Below are positions 34,454-42,205 of a stretch of 64,000 nucleotides of DNA, piece after piece; position 1 is the first letter of the stretch; each line of letters opens with the position of its first letter. Source of the stretch: JAWLBY01 sp041687455 (GTDB lineage: Bacteria; Pseudomonadota; Gammaproteobacteria; Xanthomonadales; Xanthomonadaceae). The stretch covers positions 124,001-188,000 of the forward strand of contig JAWLBY010000005.1 in assembly GCA_041687455.1 (NCBI GenBank). The letters run 5' to 3'. Position numbers and translations under genes: made by a program. A model generated the notes under the pieces. That model was not told the DNA's origin, did no database searches, and saw only the letters and a program-made list of their open reading frames with translations.

Positions 34454-35763
34454 GCCGCATTCTCCATCTGCGCGTCCACGATCGAGCGACCGTTCGTGAT
34501 GTAGTACTCGAACTCGTCCCAGAAATGCCGCAGGAAACCCTGCACCGGCCACGCGGCCGCTTCGCCGAACGCACAGATCGTATGACCCTCGATCTGGCCG
34601 GCAGCCGCCTTCAGCATGTGGAGGTCGTCCAAGGTCGCCTGCCCGTCGACGATCCGGGTCAGCAGCCGATACATCCAGCCGGTGCCTTCACGGCATGGCG
34701 TGCACTGGCCGCAGCTCTCCTTGAAATAGAACCGCGCGATGCGCTGGCACGCGCGGACCATGCAGGTCGTTTCGTCCATGACGATCACTGCGCCCGATCC
34801 GAGACCGGAACCGGCCTTCTGCAGGCTGTCGTAGTCCATCGTCAGGCCGAGCATGGTGTCACCGGGCAGCACCGGCATCGACGATCCACCCGGGATGACC
34901 GCCTTCAGCTTGCGACCACCACGCACACCGCCTGCCATCTCGAGTAGTTCGGTAAACGGGGTGCCGAGCCGGATCTCGAAATTGCCGGGATTGTTGACAT
35001 GGCCGGACACCGAAAACACCTTCGGCCCGCCATTGTTGGGCTTGCCGAGATTCAGGAACCACTCGGCGCCGTTGCGGATGATCGCCGGCACCGACGCGAA
35101 CGTCTCGGTGTTGTTGATCGTCGTCGGCCGGCCGTACAGGCCAAAGTTGGCCGGGAACGGCGGTTTGAAGCGCGGTTGGCCCTTCTTGCCCTCGAGCGAC
35201 TCCATCAGCGCGGTTTCTTCGCCGCAGATGTAGGCGCCGGCGCCCAGCGCGGCGTACAGGTCGACATCGACGCCACTGCCGAGAATGTTCTTTCCGAGCC
35301 AGCCGTTCGCGTAGGCGTCGCGCAATGCCTGCTCGAAGTGTTCGTACGGCTCGTGGTGAAACTCACCGCGCATGTAGTTGTAGCCGACCGTCGAACCCAT
35401 CGCATAGCAGGCGATCGCCATGCCCTCGATCACCGCGTGCGGGTTGAAGCGCAGGATGTCGCGATCCTTGCAGGTTCCGGGCTCGGACTCGTCCGAGTTG
35501 CACAGCACGTACTTCATGCCCGGAGCGTTGCGCGGCATGAAGCTCCACTTCAGGCCGGACGGAAAACCCGCGCCACCGCGGCCGCGCAGGCCGGATGCCT
35601 TGACCATCTCGATCACCTGCTCGGGCGGGATCTTCTCGGTGAGAATCCTGCGCCACGCCTGGTAACCGGCGGCCTTGAGATAGTTCTCGTAGCTCCACGG
35701 CTGCTCGAAATGCAGCGTCGTGTAGACCACGTTGTGTTCCTGGGGAACCGGACCGTACGCCAC
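34450..35763 (-). CDS. nuoF: NADH-quinone oxidoreductase subunit F (NADH and FMN binding)
   Basis: A 437-aa subunit with the NADH/FMN site GLRGRGGAGFPSGLKW (about residues 53-68), the second glycine-rich region and the N3 cluster cysteines in ESCGQCTPCREGTGW plus a distal Cys in HTICAFGEAAAWPVQ. It is the electron entry point of complex I. GTG start at 35763 preceded by AAGGAAA. Confidence 0.98.
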   Translation of the reverse strand: MAYGPVPQEHNVVYTTLHFEQPWSYENYLKAAGYQAWRRILTEKIPPEQVIEMVKASGLRGRGGAGFPSGLKWSFMPRNAPGMKYVLCNSDESEPGTCKDRDILRFNPHAVIEGMAIACYAMGSTVGYNYMRGEFHHEPYEHFEQALRDAYANGWLGKNILGSGVDVDLYAALGAGAYICGEETALMESLEGKKGQPRFKPPFPANFGLYGRPTTINNTETFASVPAIIRNGAEWFLNLGKPNNGGPKVFSVSGHVNNPGNFEIRLGTPFTELLEMAGGVRGGRKLKAVIPGGSSMPVLPGDTMLGLTMDYDSLQKAGSGLGSGAVIVMDETTCMVRACQRIARFYFKESCGQCTPCREGTGWMYRLLTRIVDGQATLDDLHMLKAAAGQIEGHTICAFGEAAAWPVQGFLRHFWDEFEYYITNGRSIVDAQMENAA

Positions 35764-35775
35764 GGATGGGTTTCC

Positions 35776-36303
35776 TTAATCGAGTTCGTCAAGGAGCTTG
35801 TCGAGCGACTCGGGCGTGAGCCGCTCGTGATAATGGCCATCGACGACCATCATCGGAGCACCGGCGCAGGCGGCCAGGCACTCCTCCTCGCGTTTGAGAT
35901 AGACGCGACCGTCCGGCGTGCTCTCGCCAAGCTTGATGCCGAGCTTGTTCTCGCAGTGCCGCACGACGTCTTCGGCGCCGTTCAACCAGCACGAGATGTT
36001 GGTGCAGATCGCCACGTTGTGGCGCGCGACCGGCGCCAGCTCGAACATCGAGTAGAACGTCGCGACCTCATAAGCCCAGACCGGCGGGATGCCGAGGTAC
36101 TTCGCGACCGATGCGATCAGCGCATCGGTCAGCCAGCCACCGTTCTGCTGCTGCGCAGCGAACAGGCCCTGGATCACCGCCGAGCGCTTGCGGTCTGGCG
36201 GAAACTTCTCGACCCAGTGGTCGATCGTGGCTCGGGTGTCGGCCGACAGCTCGACCAACGGGTCGACGTCCTTGACCGCTTCGAAATTGCCGGTTGCCTT
36301 CAT
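35776..36303 (-). CDS. nuoE: NADH-quinone oxidoreductase subunit E (2Fe-2S)
   Basis: A 175-aa thioredoxin-like ferredoxin. The four N1a cysteines are in VAICTNISCWLNG and EECLAACAGAPMMVVDG. The N-terminal helical bundle (ATIDHWVEKFPPDRKRSAVIQ) is typical. The start MKATGNFE was chosen because the frame upstream runs into a repeat array (36316-36450). Works with NuoF and NuoG in the NADH dehydrogenase module. Confidence 0.97.
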   Translation of the reverse strand: MKATGNFEAVKDVDPLVELSADTRATIDHWVEKFPPDRKRSAVIQGLFAAQQQNGGWLTDALIASVAKYLGIPPVWAYEVATFYSMFELAPVARHNVAICTNISCWLNGAEDVVRHCENKLGIKLGESTPDGRVYLKREEECLAACAGAPMMVVDGHYHERLTPESLDKLLDELD

Positions 36304-36315
36304 GGGTGGAGCCGT

Positions 36316-36450
36316 GATTCGGGATTGGGGATTCGGGATTTGTCGAAGCAGACCCGGCGAGACCCGAGTGCCGGGCACGGTCGTTCGCCAGCGCAGCAGC
36401 AAGGTTCGCCGCGCTCGAACGAATCCCGAATCCCGAATCCCGAATCCCGG
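36316..36450. repeat. Inverted GGGATTCGGGATT-type repeat arrays inside the nuo operon
   Basis: A left array of about three GATTCGGG-like units (36316-36340) faces a right array of four AATCCCG units (36422-36450) in inverted orientation, 80 bp apart. Together they fill the nuoE-nuoD gap. Transcribed, they would form a long GC-rich hairpin. Such arrays are common between xanthomonad genes, but this one interrupts an operon whose other junctions mostly overlap or are under 30 bp. Confidence 0.85.
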
Positions 36451-36454
36451 CTTC

Positions 36455-37708
36455 TCATCGATCGATCTCGCCGAACACGATGTCGTAGGTACCGATCATC
36501 GCGACGACGTCCGGCAGCATGTGACCACGGACGATCGCATCCATCGACGACAGATGGGCGAACCCCGGAGCGCGCAGCTTGACGCGGAACGGCTTGTTGG
36601 CGCCGTCCGAGATCAGGTAGCAACCGAACTCGCCCTTCGGCGCTTCCACCGCGGCATAGGTTTCGCCGGCTGGCACCGAATAGCCTTCGGTGAACAGCTT
36701 GAAGTGGTGGATCAACGCTTCCATGTCTTCCTTCATCTCGGTCCGAGATGGCGGAGCGACCTTGTAGTTCTGGACCATGACCGGACCGGGGTTGGCCCGC
36801 AGCCACTTGACGCACTGATGGATGATCCGGTTCGACTGCCGCATTTCCTCGACACGCACCAGATAACGGTCGTAGCAATCGCCGTTGACGCCGACCGGGA
36901 TATCGAAATCGACATCGGCGTACTTCGCGTACGGCTGCTTCTTGCGCAGATCCCAGGCGATACCCGAGCCGCGCAGCATCGGGCCGCTCATGCTCCAGGC
37001 CTTGGCCATGTCCGGCGGAATCACGCCGATACCGACCGTGCGCTGCTTCCAGATCCGGTTGTCGGTCAGCAGCGTTTCGTACTCGTCGACGCGGCGCGGG
37101 AAATCGGCGCAGAACGCATCGAGGAAATCGAGCATCGAACCGCCGCGCCAGTTGTTCAGGCGCTTCAGATCCTTGCCCTTGTGCCACGGCGATTCGCGGT
37201 ACTGCGGCATGCGGTCAGGCAGGTCGCGATAGACGCCGCCCGGGCGGTAATAGGTCGCGTGCATGCGCGCACCGGAGACTGCCTCGTAGCAGTCCATCAG
37301 TTCCTCGCGCTCGCGGAACGCGTACAGGAACAGCGCCATCGCACCGAGATCGAGGCCGTTGGTGCCGATCCACATCAGGTGGTTCAGGATGCGCGTGATC
37401 TCGTCGAACATGGTCCGGATCCACTGCGCGCGTTCCGGCGCCTCGACCCCGAGCAACTGCTCGATCGCACGCACATAGGCGTGCTCGTTGCACATCATCG
37501 ACACGTAGTCGAGTCGGTCCATGTAACCGATCGACTGGTTGAACGGTTTCGACTCGGCGAGTTTCTCGGTGCCACGATGCAGCAGGCCGACATGCGGATC
37601 GGCACGCTGGACGACTTCGCCATCCATCTCCAGCACCAGGCGCAGCACGCCGTGTGCGGCCGGATGCTGCGGGCCGAAGTTCATCGTGTAGTTGCGGATT
37701 TCCTGCAT
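36455..37708 (-). CDS. nuoD: NADH-quinone oxidoreductase subunit D
   Basis: A 417-aa 49-kDa-type subunit related to the NiFe-hydrogenase large subunit but without metal ligands. It has FGPQHPAAHGVLRLVLEMDGE (residues 12-32), HVGLLHRGTEKLAE (quinone-site His and Tyr region with NQSIGYMDRLDYVSMMCNEH), and the C-terminal DIVFGEIDR. Separate from nuoC here, unlike the fused form in Escherichia. Confidence 0.98.
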   Translation of the reverse strand: MQEIRNYTMNFGPQHPAAHGVLRLVLEMDGEVVQRADPHVGLLHRGTEKLAESKPFNQSIGYMDRLDYVSMMCNEHAYVRAIEQLLGVEAPERAQWIRTMFDEITRILNHLMWIGTNGLDLGAMALFLYAFREREELMDCYEAVSGARMHATYYRPGGVYRDLPDRMPQYRESPWHKGKDLKRLNNWRGGSMLDFLDAFCADFPRRVDEYETLLTDNRIWKQRTVGIGVIPPDMAKAWSMSGPMLRGSGIAWDLRKKQPYAKYADVDFDIPVGVNGDCYDRYLVRVEEMRQSNRIIHQCVKWLRANPGPVMVQNYKVAPPSRTEMKEDMEALIHHFKLFTEGYSVPAGETYAAVEAPKGEFGCYLISDGANKPFRVKLRAPGFAHLSSMDAIVRGHMLPDVVAMIGTYDIVFGEIDR

Positions 37709-37711
37709 GGC

Positions 37712-38425
37712 TTACTTACCCTGCTCCGCGCGCGCCTGCTGGTAACGCGAATCGTCACGGACAACCCGCGGGACCAGCACGCGCGGCTCGATGCTGACCG
37801 GTTCGTAGACGACCCGCTGCCGTTCGGGGTCGTAGCGGACCTCGACATTGCCGATCAGCGGGAAATCCTTGCGGAACGGGTGACCGACGAAGCCGTAGTC
37901 GGTCAGGATCCGGCGCAGATCCGGATGGCCGTCGAACACGATGCCGAACAGATCGAACGCTTCACGCTCGAACCAGTTCAGCCCCGGCCAGATCTCGGTC
38001 AGCGACGGCACCACCGGCAGCGCGTCGTCGCTGCCGAAGCAGCGCACGCGCAGACGGCGGTTGTGATTGATCGACAGCAGGTGCAGCACGACCGCGAAGC
38101 GGTTCGGAATATGCTCCGGTCGCGGCCGGTCGGCCCATGCGAAGCGACCCGGCCCTGCACCCTCGACGCCGCGGGAGAACCCTTCCGACGAGACGTCACA
38201 GGTGTCCCACTCGTCGAGTCCGTAGCCGAGATAGTCGACGCCGCACAGATCGATCGCGACGTCGAAGCGGAACTCCGGGTCGTCGCGAAGTATTTTCGCG
38301 ACCTCGAGCCACTGCTCGACCGGAACCTCGATCGTCAATTCGTCATTGGCCTCGACCAGCTTGGTCAGCCGGGTATCGAGGCGCAGGCGCAGGCGATCGA
38401 CAAAACTGGGGGCGTGCTCTGCCAT
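37712..38425 (-). CDS. nuoC: NADH-quinone oxidoreductase subunit C
   Basis: A 237-aa 30-kDa-type subunit with the signature WFEREAFDLFGIVFDGHPDLRRIL-TDYGF region (about residues 150-180) followed by GHPFRKDFPL. It forms part of the hydrophilic arm next to NuoD. The start at 38425 gives MAEHAPSFVD. It ends 3 bp before nuoD. Confidence 0.97.
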   Translation of the reverse strand: MAEHAPSFVDRLRLRLDTRLTKLVEANDELTIEVPVEQWLEVAKILRDDPEFRFDVAIDLCGVDYLGYGLDEWDTCDVSSEGFSRGVEGAGPGRFAWADRPRPEHIPNRFAVVLHLLSINHNRRLRVRCFGSDDALPVVPSLTEIWPGLNWFEREAFDLFGIVFDGHPDLRRILTDYGFVGHPFRKDFPLIGNVEVRYDPERQRVVYEPVSIEPRVLVPRVVRDDSRYQQARAEQGK

Positions 38426-38478
38426 GGGGCGTGGCGGGCCTGAAACGTGGCGGAAACGGACGGGTTCGAATCTGCGGG

Positions 38479-39021
38479 CTAGCGGGCGATCGTGTTGGTG
38501 CGACGGATCTTCTTCTGCAGTTGCAGGATGCCGTACACCAGCGCCTCCGCGGTCGGCGGACAACCGGGGACATAGACGTCGACCGGAACCACGCGATCGC
38601 AGCCGCGCACGACGGCGTACGAGTAGTGGTAGTAGCCGCCGCCATTCGCGCACGAGCCCATCGATATGACCCATTTCGGGTCGGGCATCTGGTCGTAGAC
38701 CTTGCGCAGTGCCGGCGCCATCTTGTTGACCAGCGTACCGGCCACGATCATCACGTCGGACTGGCGCGGACTCGGCCGAAACACGACGCCGAAACGATCG
38801 AGATCGAGTCGCGAAGCGCCGGCGTGCATCATTTCGACGGCACAGCAGGCGAGGCCGAACGTCATCGGCCACATCGAACCGGTGCGTGCCCAGTTGAGCA
38901 GCGCATCGACCGAAGTCGTGACGAAACCGCGCTCGAGCAGCGGATTATCGCCCTCCGGCCGCAGGATGTCGTCGACGCGACCGATCGGCTCCGGATTGTG
39001 GAAAAACTCAGACAGTCCCAT
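38479..39021 (-). CDS. nuoB: NADH-quinone oxidoreductase subunit B (N2 cluster)
   Basis: A 180-aa subunit carrying the terminal 4Fe-4S cluster N2. The tandem cysteines are in FGLACCAVEMMH, the third in SMGSCANGGGYYHYSYAVVRG, the fourth in VYVPGCPPTAEALVYG. It donates electrons to quinone at the NuoB/D interface. Starts 3 bp after nuoA. Confidence 0.98.
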   Translation of the reverse strand: MGLSEFFHNPEPIGRVDDILRPEGDNPLLERGFVTTSVDALLNWARTGSMWPMTFGLACCAVEMMHAGASRLDLDRFGVVFRPSPRQSDVMIVAGTLVNKMAPALRKVYDQMPDPKWVISMGSCANGGGYYHYSYAVVRGCDRVVPVDVYVPGCPPTAEALVYGILQLQKKIRRTNTIAR

Positions 39022-39024
39022 CGG

Positions 39025-39381
39025 TCATTCCCACTCCAGAGCGCCCTTCTTCCACTCGTAGGCGAAGCCGACGACAAGGATGCCGAGGAACACAGCCATC
39101 GCGATGATCGAAGTCAAGCCGGTTTCGCGAAACACCGTCGCCCACGGAAAGAGGAAAGCGATCTCGAGGTCGAAGATGATGAACAGGATCGCCACGAGGT
39201 AGTAGCGCACATCGAACTTCATGCGCGCGTCCTCGAAGGCTTCGAAGCCGCACTCGTACGGCGACAGCTTCTCGCTGTCGGGACGACGCGGACCGAGGAA
39301 CCAGCCGACCAGCAGAAGCACGATACCGAGTGCGCCGGCGACGATCAGGAACAACAGGACGGGAAGGTACTCGGTCAACAC
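39025..39381 (-). CDS. nuoA: NADH-quinone oxidoreductase subunit A
   Basis: A 118-aa three-helix membrane subunit. It has the PYECGFEAFEDARMKFDVRYYLVAILFIIFDLE signature (about residues 45-77) and the C-terminal FAYEWKKGALEWE. Start assigned to a GTG at 39381 (LTEYLPVLL) because it gives the usual length; an upstream ATG at 39414 would add 11 basic residues. First gene of the nuo operon. Confidence 0.95.
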   Translation of the reverse strand: MLTEYLPVLLFLIVAGALGIVLLLVGWFLGPRRPDSEKLSPYECGFEAFEDARMKFDVRYYLVAILFIIFDLEIAFLFPWATVFRETGLTSIIAMAVFLGILVVGFAYEWKKGALEWE

Positions 39382-39476
39382 GGAACTCTTGCCTTTGCGC
39401 CGCGCCCGGCGCATCCGAGCGACGCCCCGCGCTGCAGGCATCGGCTGGGTTAACGAGTTGAGTACAACCAATTGGA

Positions 39477-39561
39477 TGGTGCCCAGAGCGGGACTCGAAC
39501 CCGCACAGCTTTCGCCACTACCCCCTCAAGATAGCGTGTCTACCAATTCCACCATCTGGGC
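39477..39561 (-). tRNA. leuU: tRNA-Leu (GAG), 85 nt, CCA encoded
   Basis: A complete leucine tRNA. Acceptor stem GCCCAGA/TCTGGGC, D loop AATTGGTAGACAC, anticodon GAG in CTATC-TTGAGGG-GGTAG, an extended variable arm, T loop GTTCGAGTC, and encoded CCA at 39479-39477. Position between secG and nuoA is conserved in xanthomonads and resembles secG-leuU of Escherichia. Confidence 0.96.
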
Positions 39562-39612
39562 ATCGGGGCCGGTTTCCGACACATCGATCAATCGGACACC
39601 GGAAGACTCGGA

Positions 39613-39618
39613 ATTATA
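39613..39618 (-). promoter_or_regulatory. Candidate -10 element for tRNA-Leu and possibly the nuo operon
   Basis: A perfect TATAAT on the minus strand lies 52 bp upstream of the tRNA 5' end, in the spacer after secG. No good -35 hexamer is found at 16-18 bp, so the call is tentative. Confidence 0.4.
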
Positions 39619-39639
39619 CCTGCAAAGTGCTCGTTGCGA

Positions 39640-40101
39640 TCACTTCTTCGACGCTTCGTCGCCCTCGTCCTGCGCGGCAGGCTCGACCGTCTCCGCCTCG
39701 ACCGGCGCCTCGGTACCGGCAGCGCTGGCCGCCGGCTCGGGCGCGGCGCCCTCGGCGGCCGCAGGCACGACCGGAACCTCGGGCGCGACCGGGGCCGGAA
39801 CGACTTCGGCCGGCACGTCCACCACACCCATCACGCCGAGGTCATCTGCCGGCGGCGCCACGTTCGCATTGCGACTGGCGTACACGGCCATACCGAGGCT
39901 CAGGATGAAGAACAACGTCGCGAGCACCGCGGTCGACCGCGACAGGAAGTTGGCCGAGCCACGCGCACCGAACACGGTGGCCGACGCGCCGGCACCGAAA
40001 CCGGAACCGGCCGCGGCACCCTGTCCACGTTGCAGCAGGATCAGGATGATCATCGCGACTGCGATGAGGAAAAAGGCGATGTTGGCAATGGTCAGGAGCA
40101 T
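39640..40101 (-). CDS. secG: Preprotein translocase subunit SecG with extended Ala/Pro/Glu-rich C-terminus
   Basis: A 153-aa protein. Two membrane segments (about 3-21 and 52-73) and the conserved LILLQRGQGAAAGSGFGAGASATVFGARGSANFLSR region are standard SecG. The last 70 residues (APVAPEVPVVPAAAEGAAPEPAASAAG ... EDEGDEASKK-type) are an acidic, Ala/Pro-rich low-complexity tail, about 40 residues longer than the Escherichia protein. SecG assists SecYE/SecA protein export. Follows tpiA by 9 bp. Confidence 0.95.
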   Translation of the reverse strand: MLLTIANIAFFLIAVAMIILILLQRGQGAAAGSGFGAGASATVFGARGSANFLSRSTAVLATLFFILSLGMAVYASRNANVAPPADDLGVMGVVDVPAEVVPAPVAPEVPVVPAAAEGAAPEPAASAAGTEAPVEAETVEPAAQDEGDEASKK

Positions 40102-40110
40102 GGGGACCTG

Positions 40111-40863
40111 CTAGGCCGCCGCCGCGTCGGCGATGGCGAGAAAATCGTCTGCAACGAGGGAGGCGCCGCCGATCAACCCGCCGTCGATGTCGGGCTGCGA
40201 CATCAGGGCGGCCGCGTTGGCCGGCTTCATGCTGCCGCCGTACAGGATCGGCAGCGAGTCGGCAATGGTAGCACTGTAGCCGTTGACGATGCCACGGATG
40301 AACGCATGGACCTGCTGCGCCTGCTCGGGCGTCGCGGTCAGTCCGGTACCGATCGCCCAGACCGGCTCGTAGGCGATCACGGCGTTCTCGAACGCGCTCG
40401 GCCCACCGAGCCGCAATACCGGCTCGAGCTGCGACAGGATCACGTCGTCGGTGCGCCCCGCTTCGCGTTCCTCGCGGGTTTCGCCGACGCACAGCACCGG
40501 CACCAGGCCGGCACGTCGCGCCGCCATGAACTTCTGGGCCACCTGCTCGGACGTCTCGCCGTGGTACTGGCGGCGCTCCGAGTGGCCGACCAGGCTGTAG
40601 CGGCAGCCGGCCTCGAGCAGCATGCGCGCCGACACTTCGCCGGTATAGGCTCCCGCCTCGTGCGCGCTGACGTCCTGCCCGCCGAAAGCGATGCCGCGCC
40701 CGGCGTGGCTCGCGGCGAATTCGGCCAGCAGCGTGAACGGCGGAAACACCGCAAGCTGCACGCCGGCGGCCGGCGGCCTGGCCGCGATCGCATCGAGCAG
40801 TTCACGCGCGAAGCGGCGGTCACCGTTCATCTTCCAGTTGCCTGCGACGAGCTTGGTCCGCAT
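40111..40863 (-). CDS. tpiA: Triosephosphate isomerase
   Basis: A 250-aa TIM barrel. Substrate-binding Lys is in AGNWKMNG (residues 7-14), catalytic His in YSLVGHSERRQ, catalytic Glu in IAYEPVWAIGTGLTA, and the phosphate loop in YGGSMKPANA and GLIGGASL. Interconverts dihydroxyacetone phosphate and glyceraldehyde 3-phosphate. Start at 40863. First gene of the tpiA-secG-tRNA-Leu-nuo block. Confidence 0.98.
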   Translation of the reverse strand: MRTKLVAGNWKMNGDRRFARELLDAIAARPPAAGVQLAVFPPFTLLAEFAASHAGRGIAFGGQDVSAHEAGAYTGEVSARMLLEAGCRYSLVGHSERRQYHGETSEQVAQKFMAARRAGLVPVLCVGETREEREAGRTDDVILSQLEPVLRLGGPSAFENAVIAYEPVWAIGTGLTATPEQAQQVHAFIRGIVNGYSATIADSLPILYGGSMKPANAAALMSQPDIDGGLIGGASLVADDFLAIADAAAA

Positions 40864-41054
40864 CGGTCTGCGCTCCGTCCGTTGAGAGGCGCGCAGGATA
40901 GCGACCGGCCCCGACAGCCGCAAACCGCCCCGCCGTCGCACGTGGTGCAGGCCGCCACCAGCCGGCCGGGCGGGACGGCGATCATGCACGACACTGGACG
41001 CAATGCGGCGCTCGCCCCTACCGTTGCCGGCTGACTCGAACGATGAGGTCGGCG

Positions 41055-41858
41055 ATGACTGCCAATGTCCGCAACGATTTCGCCCTGGTGACCGGCGCAT
41101 CGGCCGGGATCGGCACTGCGCTGGCCCGCGAGCTGGCGCGGCGCGGTCAGCCGCTGGTACTGACCGCCCGCCGCCGCGACCGGCTGCAGGCGCTGGCCGA
41201 CGAGCTGTCGGCGTCGGTACGCTGCGAGGTGCTGACGGCCGACCTCGCCGACCCGGCCGCGCCGGCCGTACTCGCGGCGGAGCTCGCCGAACGAGGCCTG
41301 CAGGTCGGCACACTGGTCAACAATGCCGGCTATGGCCTGCCCGGCGCGTTTCATGCGTCGGACTGGCAGGCGCATGCGGCATTCCTGCAGGTCATGGTCG
41401 GTGCGGTCTGCGAACTGACGCATCATCTGCTGCCGGCCATGCGCGAGCGCGGCCGCGGCGAAGTGCTGAACGTGGCATCGCTCGCCGGCCACGTGCCCGG
41501 CTCGGCCGGACACACGCTGTACGCCGCATCCAAGGCGTTCATGATCAAGTTCTCGCAGTCGCTGGCGCTCGAGAACGCCGACAGCGGCGTGCGGGTCAGC
41601 GCGCTGTGCCCCGGATTCACCTATTCCGAGTTCCACGACGTGACCGGCACTCGCGAGCAGGTGTCGAGGATGCCGTCATGGATGTGGATGGACGCGGACA
41701 CCGTTGCGCGGCAGGGCATCGACGCGCTCGAACGCGGCGAAGTGGTTCACGTTCCGGGCCGGACGAACCGGATCATCAAGACGCTGGTCAAGATGCTTCC
41801 CGATCGCACGGCGCTGCGGCTGGTGCAGAAGCGCTCGAAGGATTTCAGGAAACTCTGA
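41055..41858 (+). CDS. Short-chain dehydrogenase/reductase, substrate unknown
   Basis: A 267-aa classical SDR. It has the cofactor site VTGASAGIGTALA (about residues 12-24), an ADLADP acidic loop, NNAGYG, catalytic Ser in NVASLAGHVPG and YAASK. The C-terminal extension (about 225-267, ending RSKDFRKL) is basic. It resembles broad-specificity SDRs of the YqjQ/DltE type, but nothing in the sequence fixes the substrate. An ATG at 41043 is an alternative start; 41055 has the better-spaced GAGG. Divergent from tpiA, isolated on the plus strand. Confidence 0.85.
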   Translation: MTANVRNDFALVTGASAGIGTALARELARRGQPLVLTARRRDRLQALADELSASVRCEVLTADLADPAAPAVLAAELAERGLQVGTLVNNAGYGLPGAFHASDWQAHAAFLQVMVGAVCELTHHLLPAMRERGRGEVLNVASLAGHVPGSAGHTLYAASKAFMIKFSQSLALENADSGVRVSALCPGFTYSEFHDVTGTREQVSRMPSWMWMDADTVARQGIDALERGEVVHVPGRTNRIIKTLVKMLPDRTALRLVQKRSKDFRKL

Positions 41859-41964
41859 GCAGCGCGTGAGCGGCGTTGTTCGAACCATTCGCAGGGGTGG
41901 AAGCGCATGGCAGCGAATCCACTGTTGCTGCATCGCCGGCTGTGAGGCGCGCCCCGGCCACCGC

Positions 41965-41994
41965 CGTTCGTCCTTCGATACCTCAGGACGAACG
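41965..41994. repeat. CGTTCGTCCT/AGGACGAACG palindromic repeat
   Basis: A perfect 10-bp stem (41965-41974 with 41985-41994) around TCGATACCTC. It closely resembles the dispersed proteobacterial element in which CGTTCGTCC and a TTGTCGA-type loop precede AGGACGAACG. Between convergent genes it may act as a terminator. Confidence 0.75.
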
Positions 41995-42024
41995 GCTGCG
42001 ATGTCGGATGCGGTCAGCGTCCGG

Positions 42025-42080
42025 GGCGCTCGGCATCCGACCAAGGCGCTCGGCATGCGACCGAGGCGCTCGGCATGCGA
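42025..42080. repeat. 20-bp tandem repeat, 2.8 copies
   Basis: Units starting at 42025, 42045 and 42065 share GGCGCTCGGCATGCGACC with one or two differences each. This looks like a small minisatellite. Confidence 0.85.
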
Positions 42081-42136
42081 GGCGCGACGCGCGCGATCCG
42101 CAAGGATCTGATCGGGGGACCGGCTCGCGGCCGCTG

Positions 42137-42184
42137 CGGAGCGCTGCCCGCTCCGGCGTCCGGAGCGCTGCCCGCTTCGGCGTC
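42137..42184. repeat. 24-bp tandem repeat, two copies
   Basis: Two adjacent units (42137-42160, 42161-42184) beginning CGGAGCGCTGCCCGCT differ at one position. Located just before the dioxygenase stop codon. Confidence 0.85.
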
Positions 42185-42205
42185 CGCGAACCGCATGCAA
42201 CGAGT

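Larger units (their letters stand above)
41859..42205. other. 347-bp intergenic region made of short repeats; no gene seen
   Basis: Lies between the convergent SDR and dioxygenase genes. It contains one perfect 10-bp palindromic element (41965-41994), a 20-bp tandem repeat (42025-42080) and a 24-bp tandem repeat (42137-42184). Reading frames across it are low-complexity translations of the repeats and are not credible genes. Confidence 0.75.

Noticed and set aside
41859..42205. CRISPR-like array
   Set aside because: The repeats are short tandem units without unique spacers, and no cas genes are present anywhere in the window.
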